A stretch of DNA of 37,652 bases from Kosakonia oryziphila (GTDB lineage Bacteria > Pseudomonadota > Gammaproteobacteria > Enterobacterales > Enterobacteriaceae): contig NZ_FMBC01000020.1 of NCBI RefSeq assembly GCF_900094795.1, positions 1 through 37,652 of the forward strand, written 5' to 3'. The stretch's first letter is position 1. Each line of letters starts with the position of its first letter. The notes beneath the pieces are model-generated. The model was not told the DNA's origin. It saw only the letters and a program-made list of their open reading frames with translations, and ran no database searches. Below are positions 1 through 8,020 of the stretch, piece after piece. The position numbers and the translations under genes were made by a program.

Positions 1-257
1 AAGGGGCGATTGCCCGGCAGCATGATGTCCAGGCGATTCACAATCTGGTGAAGAGGTTCTTTACGCTCAAGCGCCATGCCAACAATACACCAGACCATCA
101 TTTCGAGGGGAAGACGGCGCTTGCGTAGCGTTACTGTACCTGATTCGGCAAGGCAACGAGAGATGAGTTCGGGGTCGAGGTAATCCCCCAGAGAAGTCAG
201 TGGGTTACGCAGAGAATCGTAACGGGATACCAAATCAAGGGCCTGTCCAATGTACAT
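1..257 (-). CDS. insG: IS4 transposase, N-terminal part (runs off window)
   Basis: A DDE transposase of the IS4 family that cuts and joins the element ends. The visible N-terminus starts MYIGQALDLVSRYDSL and continues through LGDYLDPELISRCLAESG and the hydrophobic MMVWCIVGMALE segment; this is the IS4 N-terminal (Nt-IS4) domain. The catalytic DDE residues lie beyond the window edge. The start is the ATG at 255-257, directly after the T-run of the leader hairpin. It reads 85 full codons without interruption. Translation is probably weak because the hairpin lies against the start. Confidence 0.9.
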   Translation of the reverse strand, partial: MYIGQALDLVSRYDSLRNPLTSLGDYLDPELISRCLAESGTVTLRKRRLPLEMMVWCIVGMALERKEPLHQIVNRLDIMLPGNRP

Positions 258-292
258 AAAAAAATCCGGAAACGAGTGAGCGTTTCCGGATT
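258..292 (-). terminator. IS4 leader hairpin guarding the transposase start
   Basis: A perfect 12-bp stem (263-274 paired with 281-292, loop of 6) is followed on the minus strand by a T-run that ends at the transposase ATG (255-257). It has the form of an intrinsic terminator. Its position means transcripts entering from pheP-side DNA would stop, or have the start codon occluded, before the transposase is made. This is a known type of protection in insertion sequences; the function here is inferred. Confidence 0.75.
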
Positions 293-323
293 CTTACACA
301 GCCACTGGATCGGTCAACTGATC

Positions 324-341
324 CTTAACTGATCGGCATTA
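324..341. repeat. IS4 terminal inverted repeat
   Basis: The 18 bp at the element edge match the IS4 terminal repeat as I remember it (TAATGCCGATCAGTTAAG on the minus strand). It fixes the element boundary at 341. Confidence 0.8.
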
Positions 342-458
342 GCACGGAAAGCTGACGATATTTTTCGTTATCATGCCCGAAATATCAGGCGATGGCGCGA
401 GAAATATTACGTCAGAGTGATCACAGGAATTCAGCAAGCTCGTGGACAGCTGAGTAGA

Positions 459-480
459 TTCCCGCCGGATCCGGCGGGAA
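459..480 (-). terminator. probable pheP terminator (perfect palindrome)
   Basis: A perfect 22-bp palindrome with 11-bp arms of TTCCCGCCGGA lies 10 bp after the pheP stop. A folded RNA would be a very stable GC-rich hairpin, but the following bases on the minus strand (TCTACTCAG) hold few T residues. It is therefore a weak or Rho-assisted terminator, or an mRNA-stabilising end. Confidence 0.5.
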
Positions 481-490
481 GAGAGCAGAA

Positions 491-1888
491 TTACGCGCGC
501 TGAGGTGCGCGACGCAGCAGCTTGAAAGCCACGAACAGAAATACAACCCACGCTGGCAGCAGTACGGCTGACAGGCGCATATCTTCCATGGTGTACATCA
601 ACACGAGGATCATCAGCATAAAACCGATGCACAGATAGTTGCCCGCAGGGAAGATCAGCGCTTTGAACTGCGGATCGCGCCCTTTACGGCGCATCGCGGC
701 GCGAAACTTCAGGTGCGCCAGCGAAATCATGATCCAGTTCAGCAACAGTGTCGCTACCACCAGCGCCATCAGCATACCGAACGCTTTTTGCGGCAGCAGA
801 TAGTTCACCAACACCACCAGCGACGTGATGGCCGCCGACAGAAACAGCGAGTTAATCGGCACGCCGCGACGGCTGACATGGGTCAGAAACGCAGGCGCAT
901 TACCCTGCACAGAGAGGCCAAACAGCATACGGCTGTTGGAATAAACTCCGCTGTTATATACCGACAGCGAAGCCACCAGAATCACGAAATTCAGCGCTGA
1001 AGCGACCAGATTGCTGTCCAGATCATGGAAAATCATCACAAACGGGCTGCTATTGGCTTTGACATCAATCCACGGATAAAGCGCCAACAGCACCACCAGC
1101 GAACCGATATAGAACAGCAAAATGCGGTACACCACCTGATTTACCGCTTTCGGAATGGTGGTATGCGGCTCGCTGGCTTCGGCGGCGGTGATGCCAATCA
1201 GCTCCAGACCGCCGAAAGAGAACATAATTACCGCCAGTGCAAGAATAAGCCCATGCCAGCCGGTCGCGAAAAAACCGTTGTAACGCCAAAGATTATCGAA
1301 GCTGGCGCGTTCGCCGCCGTGGCCAGTAAACAGCATCCACAGGCCAAAAGCGATCATGCCTATAATGGCAATCACTTTGATAAGCGCAAACCAGAACTCG
1401 GTTTCGCCATACAGGCGCACGTTCACCAGGTTGACGGCGTTGATAATGACAAAAAACGCAGCAGCCCAAATCCAGGTCGGCACATGCGGGAACCAGTACT
1501 GCATATAAATTCCGGCGGCGGTCAGCTCGGCCATGCCCACCAGCACAAACATTGCCCAGTAGTTCCAGCCAGAAAGGAAACCGGCAAATGGGCCCCAGTA
1601 TTTATAGGCAAAATGAGAAAAAGAACCGGAAACTGGCTCTTCTACTACCATTTCACCAAGCTGGCGCATAATCAGGAAAGCGATAATCCCGGCGATACCG
1701 TAACCCAGCAGCACGGCTGGCCCGGCCATTTGAATCGCCGGGCCGATACCAAGGAACAACCCGGTACCAATTGCACCGCCCAGCGCAATTAACTGAATAT
1801 GACGGTTTTTTAATCCCCGTTGTAGTGTCGGCCCTTTTTCCGGCCCGGCATCGGTTACCTTACCCGCTTCCTGTGACGCGTTTTTCAC
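491..1888 (-). CDS. pheP: phenylalanine-specific permease PheP
   Basis: A proton-coupled inner-membrane importer of phenylalanine, in the amino acid-polyamine-organocation family. The 465 residues show the aromatic permease hallmarks: a cytosolic N-terminus, then RGLKNRHIQLIALGGAIGTG at about residues 25-44, about 12 hydrophobic segments, and EEPVSGSFSHFAYKYWGPFAG in the second to third helix region. The sequence follows E. coli PheP closely along its whole length, more closely than AroP, including the MKNAS start. The start is a GTG at 1886-1888 preceded by AAAGGGGAAGGAC, a strong ribosome site. It stands alone, with an IS4 end downstream. In E. coli pheP neighbours ybdG/nfsB/ybdF/ybdJ/ybdK; here ybdK and ybdJ lie about 29 kb away, so the local order has been rebuilt. 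Confidence 0.95.
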   Translation of the reverse strand: MKNASQEAGKVTDAGPEKGPTLQRGLKNRHIQLIALGGAIGTGLFLGIGPAIQMAGPAVLLGYGIAGIIAFLIMRQLGEMVVEEPVSGSFSHFAYKYWGPFAGFLSGWNYWAMFVLVGMAELTAAGIYMQYWFPHVPTWIWAAAFFVIINAVNLVNVRLYGETEFWFALIKVIAIIGMIAFGLWMLFTGHGGERASFDNLWRYNGFFATGWHGLILALAVIMFSFGGLELIGITAAEASEPHTTIPKAVNQVVYRILLFYIGSLVVLLALYPWIDVKANSSPFVMIFHDLDSNLVASALNFVILVASLSVYNSGVYSNSRMLFGLSVQGNAPAFLTHVSRRGVPINSLFLSAAITSLVVLVNYLLPQKAFGMLMALVVATLLLNWIMISLAHLKFRAAMRRKGRDPQFKALIFPAGNYLCIGFMLMILVLMYTMEDMRLSAVLLPAWVVFLFVAFKLLRRAPQRA

Positions 1889-2033
1889 GTCCTTCCCCTT
1901 TCTGGTTTTATAGAAGGGGCACCTTTTAACATCTCAGGTCAGGGCTGGCAAGAAATGGAAAGAGAGGAAGGATAAACAACGCGAACCGTCATATTATCAA
2001 TGCGTACCACTACACCCGTTCAAGGAGATAACA

Positions 2034-2420
2034 ATGAAAATCACCCACGTCGCGCTCTGGACGCGTAACCTCGACGCTCAGCGAACGTTCTGGCGCGAGT
2101 TTTTTTCCGCCACCAGTAATGAAAAATATGTCAGTAAAAATCGCACGGGTTTTGCCTCGTACTTTATCTCGCTAAAGGATGGTCCGACGATTGAACTGAT
2201 GACGCTGCCGGAACTGACCGATGCGCCAGCAAACCCGGAGTTTGTCGGCTGGGCGCATATCGCTATTACCGTTGGCAGCGTCGAAACCGTAGATGCGATG
2301 GCAGAAAAAGCGCGCCAGCAGAATAAACTCGCCAGCCCGGCAAGATGGACTGGCGATGGTTTTTATGAAGCGGTGATCCTCGATCCGGACAGCAACCGCA
2401 TCGAACTGGTCGCCGAATAA
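2034..2420 (+). CDS. VOC-superfamily (glyoxalase/bleomycin-resistance fold) protein
   Basis: A 128-residue protein of the vicinal oxygen chelate superfamily; the substrate is unknown. It holds the two beta-alpha-beta-beta-beta modules of the fold: MKITHVALWTRNLDAQRTFW (1-20) opens the first and GWAHIAITVGSVETVDAMAE (about 72-91) the second. The C-terminal motif AVILDPDSNRIELVAE carries the expected metal-ligand glutamate (IEL), and the first-module histidine is His5. A good ribosome site (AAGGAGAT) precedes the ATG. It is one gene long, divergent from pheP and convergent with the next gene. Members act as lactoylglutathione lyases, dioxygenases or antibiotic-binding proteins; nothing here chooses among these. 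Confidence 0.85.
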   Translation: MKITHVALWTRNLDAQRTFWREFFSATSNEKYVSKNRTGFASYFISLKDGPTIELMTLPELTDAPANPEFVGWAHIAITVGSVETVDAMAEKARQQNKLASPARWTGDGFYEAVILDPDSNRIELVAE

Positions 2421-2516
2421 CGCGGGCAACGACGTTGGCGCTGCGCCCCAGGTTGCACACTTCCGAGGCATCCACCGCAAAACCACACCCCGGCACGCGC
2501 GCCAGGGCGAGAAGCG

Positions 2517-2777
2517 TTAGCCTTTGTCGTCTTTCGGGCCGAGGAAGTAAAAGCCAAAAGGCAGCGAGCCAATAATGGTAAACATCAGGCTGTAAATCGC
2601 CACCCAGGCGCCCTGGATGATAAACATCGAGGCGGTCCACGTTTCCATCGGCAGATTGTACTGCTCTTCCACGCCCTCGAAAGCGGCTTTCGAGATCACG
2701 CTGACGGCAATCAGAAACACAATCACCACCGCGGTGATGAATTTTTTCCCCTCGCGGGTACGCAGTTTTTCCAGCAT
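2517..2777 (-). CDS. small two-helix inner-membrane protein, unknown function
   Basis: I do not recognise a named family. The 86-residue product starts MLEKLRTREGKKFITA, then has one hydrophobic helix (about 15-32, TAVVIVFLIAVSVIS), a short polar loop with two Glu (EGVEEQYN), a second longer hydrophobic stretch (about 50-76), and the charged tail GPKDDKG. The start is chosen because a near-consensus ribosome site AGGAGG sits 5 bases before this ATG; an upstream start at 2963 has no such site and would add a non-hydrophobic leader. The gene is probably monocistronic and lies tail-to-tail with the VOC gene. Confidence 0.75.
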   Translation of the reverse strand: MLEKLRTREGKKFITAVVIVFLIAVSVISKAAFEGVEEQYNLPMETWTASMFIIQGAWVAIYSLMFTIIGSLPFGFYFLGPKDDKG

Positions 2778-2963
2778 ATAAACCTCCTGCCATGTGGTTT
2801 TTCTGTGCTGTGAGTGTAACCGATCTGCTGTCGAATTGTTGTGAGAACTTACATAAAACGGCTGACATTGACGACATTTTCGTCCGTTTTTTGCAGCATT
2901 CTGTAGGGGCTGGAGCGAGTCGATAATGATACGCTGGCGAATTTCACCCACGCTGCGCCGCAC

Positions 2964-3491
2964 TTAACTGGCCTGTGGCAATGTGAAATCCCCTTCCCCC
3001 AACGGGCGCTGCATCAGCACTGTATCCAGCCAGCGCCCGTGCTTCATACCCACACTTTTGAGCGTGCCGATTATCACAAATCCGGCGCGGCTGTGTAGCC
3101 GTAACGAACCTTCGTTTTCACTGTTGCCGACGTTGGCAATCAGTTGCCGATAGCCCTGTGTTTCGGCCCATGCCACCGCGCGGGCAAGCAGCGCTTTGCC
3201 TGCGCCCTGGCGACAAAACGTCTTATCAACGTAGATGGAATCCTCCAGCGTATACTGGTAAGCGCGGCGCTCACGGTAGCGGGAGAGATAGCAATATCCC
3301 CGAACCTCACCATCCTGCACGGCCACAAACCACGGCAGCCCGGCAAGGCGGATTTTCTTAAGCCTTGCTCGCATCTCGTCGATATCTGGCGCTTCGGTCT
3401 CAAAAGTGGCGTTCCCCTGCGTCACGTGGTAAGCATATATCTGCGTAATCGCGCGCAGATGTTGTTCTTCTGCCTCAATAATTTCCATCAT
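2964..3491 (-). CDS. GNAT-family N-acetyltransferase (phosphinothricin/MnaT-like)
   Basis: A 175-residue acetyl-CoA-dependent acetyltransferase. The N-terminal half (IYAYHVTQGNATFETEAPD, PWFVAVQDGEVRGYCYLSRYRERRAY) and the acetyl-CoA pyrophosphate loop (CRQGAGKALLARAVAWAE, about 111-128) are those of the phosphinothricin acetyltransferase / MnaT (YncA) branch. The later NVGNSENEGSLRLHSRAGF and KHGRWLDTVLMQ motifs support that branch, whose members acetylate small amines such as methionine sulfone or sulfoximine. The start is the first of two tandem ATGs (3489-3491) behind AGAGGACGG. It is divergent from the LysR gene at 3585 with 93 bp between, so that regulator may control it; this is inference. 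Confidence 0.88.
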   Translation of the reverse strand: MMEIIEAEEQHLRAITQIYAYHVTQGNATFETEAPDIDEMRARLKKIRLAGLPWFVAVQDGEVRGYCYLSRYRERRAYQYTLEDSIYVDKTFCRQGAGKALLARAVAWAETQGYRQLIANVGNSENEGSLRLHSRAGFVIIGTLKSVGMKHGRWLDTVLMQRPLGEGDFTLPQAS

Positions 3492-3584
3492 CCGTCCTCT
3501 GTTCTCGCTTTCGCACAGGTTATCTGCCGCGCGGCAAAACAGGCACCGGGCGGCGCTTATAACCGCGATAAGGAAAACTTTGCC

Positions 3585-4484
3585 ATGGCGCAATTTAGCC
3601 TCGACCAGTTGGCGACCTACAAGCTGGTAATCGCACGGGGGAGCTTCACCGCTGCGGCAGAAGTACTGGGTATTTCGCAACCGGCGGTCAGCCTGCAAAT
3701 CCGCCAGCTTGAGCAGGTGCTACAGACGCGACTGATTGAGCGCACCGGGCGCAGCTTGCGACCGACCGCCGCCGGAAAAACTTTTCTCGCCCACTGTGCA
3801 GAAATCGAAAACGCGGTCAGCGCCGCCGTGCAGTCTGTCGCGCAGCACCAGCAGGAGATAAGCGGCAGCGTCACGCTCGGTACTGGCGCAACCACTTGCA
3901 TTCATCTGTTGCCGCCTGTACTGCAACAACTGCGCGAAGACTTTCCGTTACTTACCGTTGGTGTACGCACCGGCAATACCACGGATATTGTGCGTGCAGT
4001 AGAAGAGAATCGTATCGATATTGGTCTGGTGACGCTGCCCGTGAACGGACGCAATCTTGACATTTCACCGCTGTTTCACGAAGACTTTGTCACCATCAGC
4101 GCCAGCCGCTCGCCTGCGCTGCCCGATGCTACGCCTGCGGTATTGCAGGCCTTACCGCTGATTGTTTTTGAGTCCGGCAGCAGTACCCGTCAGTTGATAG
4201 ACGGCTGGCTAACCGCTGCCGTCACGCCAGTGATGGAGCTTGGCAGCATTGAAGCTATCAAACGTATGGTGCGCGCCGGTCTCGGTTACAGCCTTGTGCC
4301 CGAAGTCGCCGTGCAGGCTGATGAGGATAAACGGGGGTTGCGCGTACAGGCACTACAACCGCCGTTGCAGCGCACACTAGCGCTGGTGATGCGTCAGGAC
4401 AAAGTGGTCAATCGCGGCATGAAAGCAGTGCTGAATAGCCTGAAACAGGCGGGCAAGACACCCGCCGGTGAAATTGATGCTTAG
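3585..4484 (+). CDS. LysR-type transcriptional regulator
   Basis: A 299-residue DNA-binding regulator of the LysR family. The winged helix-turn-helix is in residues 5-62, with the typical ARGSFTAAAEVLGISQPAVS and LEQVLQTRLIERTGRSLRPTAAG. The effector-binding domain spans about 90-295, beginning SGSVTLGTGATTC. The ATG at 3585 has AAGGA about 10 bases upstream, and the protein from this start has family length; the frame extends further upstream without another credible start. It is divergent from the GNAT gene and its last bases overlap the stop of the siderophore receptor (4481-4484), so two converging transcription units share four bases. The ligand is unknown. Confidence 0.9.
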   Translation: MAQFSLDQLATYKLVIARGSFTAAAEVLGISQPAVSLQIRQLEQVLQTRLIERTGRSLRPTAAGKTFLAHCAEIENAVSAAVQSVAQHQQEISGSVTLGTGATTCIHLLPPVLQQLREDFPLLTVGVRTGNTTDIVRAVEENRIDIGLVTLPVNGRNLDISPLFHEDFVTISASRSPALPDATPAVLQALPLIVFESGSSTRQLIDGWLTAAVTPVMELGSIEAIKRMVRAGLGYSLVPEVAVQADEDKRGLRVQALQPPLQRTLALVMRQDKVVNRGMKAVLNSLKQAGKTPAGEIDA

Positions 4485-6694
4485 AAGTCGTAGCTCATGG
4501 AGACTTTCAACTTCCGCGCTTCCCCCTGATAGATATAAGTGCCGTTGTCTTCGACGCTGGCCCAGTATTTCTCATTGGTGACGTTATCCACGCCGACACG
4601 CCAGACCATCTCGTTTTTATCCTGATTGAGGTTCATACGGTAACGTACCCCCAGATCCAGCGTCGTGTAGCTATCGAGTTTTTTGGTATTAGCGTTATTC
4701 GCACATTGCGAACCGGTATGGTTGATTCTTGCCGTTGCCGTCAGCCCCTCAACCGGTTTGATGTCGTATTCCGCGCCCAGCACGCCGTAGAAGCGCGCCA
4801 CGCCAACAGGCCGGTTCCCCTGGTTAATGCCATCTTCGGTTTTGGTCAGTTCGGCATCAATCCAGGTGGCGCTGCCATTCAGGCGCAGACCCAGCGTCGG
4901 TTCGCCAAACAGATTCAACTCAACGCCGCGGTTACGCTGCTCACCGTTCAGCGCATAGATATTGGTATCGCTGTTCTGAATGGCGGTCGGTTTCTTAATT
5001 TCAAATAGCGACAGCGTTCCGCCCACACGGCCAAAGTCCGTTTTCACACCGACTTCATTCTGTTTCGAGTGTGCAATCCCGGTGGTCTGATACTGGTTAG
5101 CGGCGCCTTCCGGTGCGGTGCTGCCCGGTTGCAGCGCTTCGGTATGGTTCGCATAGAAAGAGACCACTTCCCACGGCTTATAAACGATGCCATAAGTCGG
5201 CATCCAGCGATCCTGGATAAAGCGAGCGGTGTCATCTTCTGCGCCCGTCGCATTGCTGTAGCTGTGAACCCACACTTTCTGATAACGCGCGCCCGCCGTG
5301 AACAACACGGTGTCGTTCAGAACGCCCAGTGTATCGCTCAGCAGCCAACCCTGTGCACGGGTGCGGCCAGTGGTCAGTGGATCACTGTAATTGCCGCCGA
5401 TGTAGCTGTAATCGGGCATAGCAACCGACGAGTTATCGTAGATGTTCACTGCCGGGTTATCCGCCGCAGCCGACATACGCCACGCCACCTTGTCCTGCTT
5501 GATGTTGGCCGAATAGCCCACGTTCACTTTGTGTGACACAAAGCCGGTATCAAAGTTACCGCGCAGCCCGGCCATGCCGCTCCAGGAGTCGCTGATACGG
5601 TTAGTATCGAGGCGGCCAATCGTCGCATCCCCCTGCTCATCATTCACTTTCGGCGCGCCGTAAATCCCCTCTTCATGAGAGTGCTGGCCACCAAACGCCG
5701 CATATGCCGTCCAGACATCGGTCAAATCATATTCCGCGCGCGCCAGGCCAAATTCGTTTTCGATATTGCTGTACGCCCACTGCTGGCTGTAGTTTTTAGT
5801 GTTATCCGGAACGTGCGGCACAAAGTCCACGGCACTGATGTTCACGCCCATCGAGCCACCGTGAAAGGTCTTTTTCTGATAGCCAAGATCCAGCGAACTG
5901 CGGAAGCGATCGCTGCGATAATCCAGGCCAATCGACGCGGCGGTAGTACGACGATTGTCATCCTCAACGGTGGCTTCGCCTTCACGGTGCAACAGGTTAA
6001 CGCGCACGCCGAACTGATTGTTATCGCCATAGCGACGGCCCACGTCCAGCGAACCACCAAGCTGTGAACGCGAGGAGTAATCGACGCCAACGCGCGTCAA
6101 CGGCGTATCATCGGCATGTTTCGGTTCCAGGTTAATCATTCCGCCGACGCCGGAAGACGCCGCGCCATTCATCAGAGCATTGGCACCTTTAAACACTTCC
6201 ACGCGTTCGAGCATCTGGGTATCCACCACCTGGCGCGGCACAATACCGGCCAGACCGCCCATCAGCATATCGTCGCCATCCAGCTCGAAACCGCGAATAC
6301 GGTAGGTTTCCGCCATGTTGCCGTAACCCTGCCCGACCTGCACGCCCGCATCATTACTGACTACATCGGCAATGGTTTTCGCCTGCTGATCCTGCACTAA
6401 CTTCGAGGTGTAGCCGATCACGTTAAACGGCACATCCATCGCCTTCTGTTCGCCCATCATCCCAAGGCGACCGCCGTACGCGACTTGACCATCCAGATAT
6501 GCCGGAACCAGCGCATCCCCGCCCGGTTTGAAGTCGCTGCTGCTGGTCGACTGCACCACAATGGTGTCGTCTTTCGTTTGGCTGGTGTTGGCATTTTCCG
6601 TCGCGGCATGTGCTGATTGCGCCGCCGTACCAATGGCCAGCGCAAGTAACGTCTTGCGCAAAGAAGGGGGGATCGTTTTGCTGTTATTCATCAT
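4481..6694 (-). CDS. TonB-dependent siderophore receptor
   Basis: An outer-membrane gated barrel importing a ferric siderophore with energy from TonB-ExbBD. The 737 residues show a signal peptide ending QSAHA (about residue 30), the TonB box DTIVVQ (43-48), a plug domain with RIRGFELDGDDMLMGG and the conserved VEVFKGANALMNG, then the 22-strand barrel, ending with aromatic ...KVSMSYDF. Overall it resembles hydroxamate-type receptors of the FcuA/FoxA group, but the ligand cannot be read from sequence. The start is the first of two tandem ATGs; its ribosome site is poor. It follows the YncE-like lipoprotein gene by 52 bases, with an intrinsic terminator between them. Fur control is likely through the promoter at 8021-8056. 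Confidence 0.93.
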   Translation of the reverse strand: MMNNSKTIPPSLRKTLLALAIGTAAQSAHAATENANTSQTKDDTIVVQSTSSSDFKPGGDALVPAYLDGQVAYGGRLGMMGEQKAMDVPFNVIGYTSKLVQDQQAKTIADVVSNDAGVQVGQGYGNMAETYRIRGFELDGDDMLMGGLAGIVPRQVVDTQMLERVEVFKGANALMNGAASSGVGGMINLEPKHADDTPLTRVGVDYSSRSQLGGSLDVGRRYGDNNQFGVRVNLLHREGEATVEDDNRRTTAASIGLDYRSDRFRSSLDLGYQKKTFHGGSMGVNISAVDFVPHVPDNTKNYSQQWAYSNIENEFGLARAEYDLTDVWTAYAAFGGQHSHEEGIYGAPKVNDEQGDATIGRLDTNRISDSWSGMAGLRGNFDTGFVSHKVNVGYSANIKQDKVAWRMSAAADNPAVNIYDNSSVAMPDYSYIGGNYSDPLTTGRTRAQGWLLSDTLGVLNDTVLFTAGARYQKVWVHSYSNATGAEDDTARFIQDRWMPTYGIVYKPWEVVSFYANHTEALQPGSTAPEGAANQYQTTGIAHSKQNEVGVKTDFGRVGGTLSLFEIKKPTAIQNSDTNIYALNGEQRNRGVELNLFGEPTLGLRLNGSATWIDAELTKTEDGINQGNRPVGVARFYGVLGAEYDIKPVEGLTATARINHTGSQCANNANTKKLDSYTTLDLGVRYRMNLNQDKNEMVWRVGVDNVTNEKYWASVEDNGTYIYQGEARKLKVSMSYDF

Positions 6695-6716
6695 CGACTC
6701 ATATCGAAGTGTATGG

Positions 6717-6738
6717 AAAAACGGCCCGTTTCCGGGCC
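6717..6738 (-). terminator. intercistronic intrinsic terminator/attenuator before the receptor gene
   Basis: On the minus strand a 6-bp all-GC stem GGCCCG/CGGGCC with a stable GAAA tetraloop (6733-6738 and 6723-6728) is followed by GTTTTT. It lies 8 bases after the YncE-like stop and about 22 bases before the receptor start. I see no room for a new promoter between it and the start, so the receptor should depend on read-through. Confidence 0.7.
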
Positions 6739-6746
6739 AGGGTTGA

Positions 6747-7835
6747 TTACGGATTAAGGGCGATGCGGACGACGCTGTCCGGCCCGTTAGTAGAGTGATC
6801 TTTGTTAAATGGCTGTTTGACGGTGACAAACAGCGTCTGGCCGTCGGCAGAGAGCAGCAGGCTGTTCGGGTTCGGCGGCAGATCCCAGCTCTGTTTCACC
6901 GCAAGGCTGGTGGCATCGAGGCTCAACACTTTTCCTGCTTCACGCTGGGTAAGGTAGATTTCGTGGCGTTTCGGGTTGAATTTCACCGCCAGCGAACCGC
7001 CCAGATCGAGTTGTTTCAGTACCTTGCCGCTGTGGATATCCAGCACCAGCGTGGTTTTAGCCTTTGAGTTGTCGGTGACGAACAAATAGCCGGTCTCGCT
7101 GTCTTCAGCAATGTTCAGCAGCAACGCTGGTTTATCGCCGAGCGGTTTCCAGCGTTGTTCAATGCGGTTATTGTGCGGGTTAACGACCAGAATTTCGCCG
7201 CCGCCATTCGCCACATACAGGCGCTGAGTTTGCTCAGACCAGTGCAGGCCCGTGACCCATTTTCCGGCATTTTTTATCCGTGCTTTCACTTTCAACGTTC
7301 TGGCGTCAATCACCCACACCAGCGCCGGATCGGCTACCGCGCCAACATACAGCACATCGTTGTGCAGCAGGATTTCACGCGCACCGTACGGCAGGCCTTT
7401 CTCATTGCGTTCCGGGAACAGCGTGCGGGCCAGCACTTTGCCATTCCGGGTGTCGATAGCGCTGATGCCGCCATCAAGGGAGTGGGTAACGTAAACCGTT
7501 TTGCCATCCGGGGAGATCGTCATACCGAAGTTTTTCAGATCGGTATGAGTGGAACCGAGGGTTTTCAGCGTCGCAGGATCCAGTTTGTAAACCACACCGC
7601 CCTGCACATCTTTAAAACCTTCAGCGCTGGAAACGTACAGTGCATCACCCTGTGGGCTGAGCGCCATTTCATACAAGCCGCTCGCCAGATCGCGTTTTAG
7701 TACATTCGCCGGTAATGCCGCAGCAGCAGTTTTTGGCGTTTCAGCGGCAGGTTGTGCCGATGTGGTGTGCCGAGCGCTGCATCCGGCCAGTACCAGGGTT
7801 GCCAGCAGCACCAGCGCAGGGGTTTTCATCGTCAT
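6747..7835 (-). CDS. YncE-like beta-propeller lipoprotein
   Basis: A 362-residue protein resembling E. coli YncE, a seven-bladed periplasmic beta-propeller made in low iron. Unlike YncE, which has an ordinary signal peptide, this one has a lipobox (LVLAGC, Cys19), so it should be an acylated lipoprotein. Repeated blade motifs are visible: GLYEMALSPQGDALYVSS, FGMTISPDGKTVYVTHS, WVIDARTLKVKARI, YLFVTDNSKAKT, SLLLSADGQTLFVTVKQP. The last residues VVRIALNP echo the DDVIRIAL end of YncE. The ATG at 7835 has AAGGA 8 bases upstream. It is the first gene of a unit with the siderophore receptor; E. coli yncE and yncD (a TonB receptor) also neighbour each other. Confidence 0.88.
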   Translation of the reverse strand: MTMKTPALVLLATLVLAGCSARHTTSAQPAAETPKTAAAALPANVLKRDLASGLYEMALSPQGDALYVSSAEGFKDVQGGVVYKLDPATLKTLGSTHTDLKNFGMTISPDGKTVYVTHSLDGGISAIDTRNGKVLARTLFPERNEKGLPYGAREILLHNDVLYVGAVADPALVWVIDARTLKVKARIKNAGKWVTGLHWSEQTQRLYVANGGGEILVVNPHNNRIEQRWKPLGDKPALLLNIAEDSETGYLFVTDNSKAKTTLVLDIHSGKVLKQLDLGGSLAVKFNPKRHEIYLTQREAGKVLSLDATSLAVKQSWDLPPNPNSLLLSADGQTLFVTVKQPFNKDHSTNGPDSVVRIALNP

Positions 7836-8020
7836 CGGAAAGATCCTTTACCGTTAATGTCATCAACAGGCGGGCCAGTGCGTTACGCTCAGAGGCGTAC
7901 TTTTTTGATGAAGGCAGTTTTGCCCGGCGCAGCTCACCACTTCTTTTTTGTGCCCCTGTAAGCGTTTACGCCTACTGTTTTTGCGGAAAAACGCCGTACC
8001 GCGCCAACAAACACTAAAGA

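Larger units (their letters stand above)
1..341 (-). mobile_element. IS4 insertion sequence, one end (partial)
   Basis: The left edge of the window is the transposase-start end of an IS4 element. What is visible is the first 85 codons of the transposase, a leader hairpin, and a terminal inverted repeat ending in TAATGCCGATCAG (read on the minus strand) at 341. The rest of the element and its other end lie outside the window, so neither intactness nor the target-site duplication can be judged; the adjacent duplicated bases would begin at 342 (IS4 usually duplicates about 11-13 bp). The element sits about 120 bp beyond the probable terminator of pheP and does not interrupt that gene. Agreement with the E. 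coli IS4 protein as I remember it is almost complete, which suggests recent acquisition. Confidence 0.9.

Noticed and set aside
339..490. Possible extra gene between IS4 and the pheP terminator
   Set aside because: The frame there runs through the pheP 3' end in another register and lacks any start with a ribosome site.
2421..2516. Possible decayed gene between the VOC and small membrane genes
   Set aside because: A short minus-strand reading (ASEVCNLGRSANVV) looked protein-like, but I could match it to no family.
3585..4484. Naming the LysR regulator ybdO because of the ybd genes in the window
   Set aside because: The sequence does not resemble E. coli YbdO; only family membership is supported.
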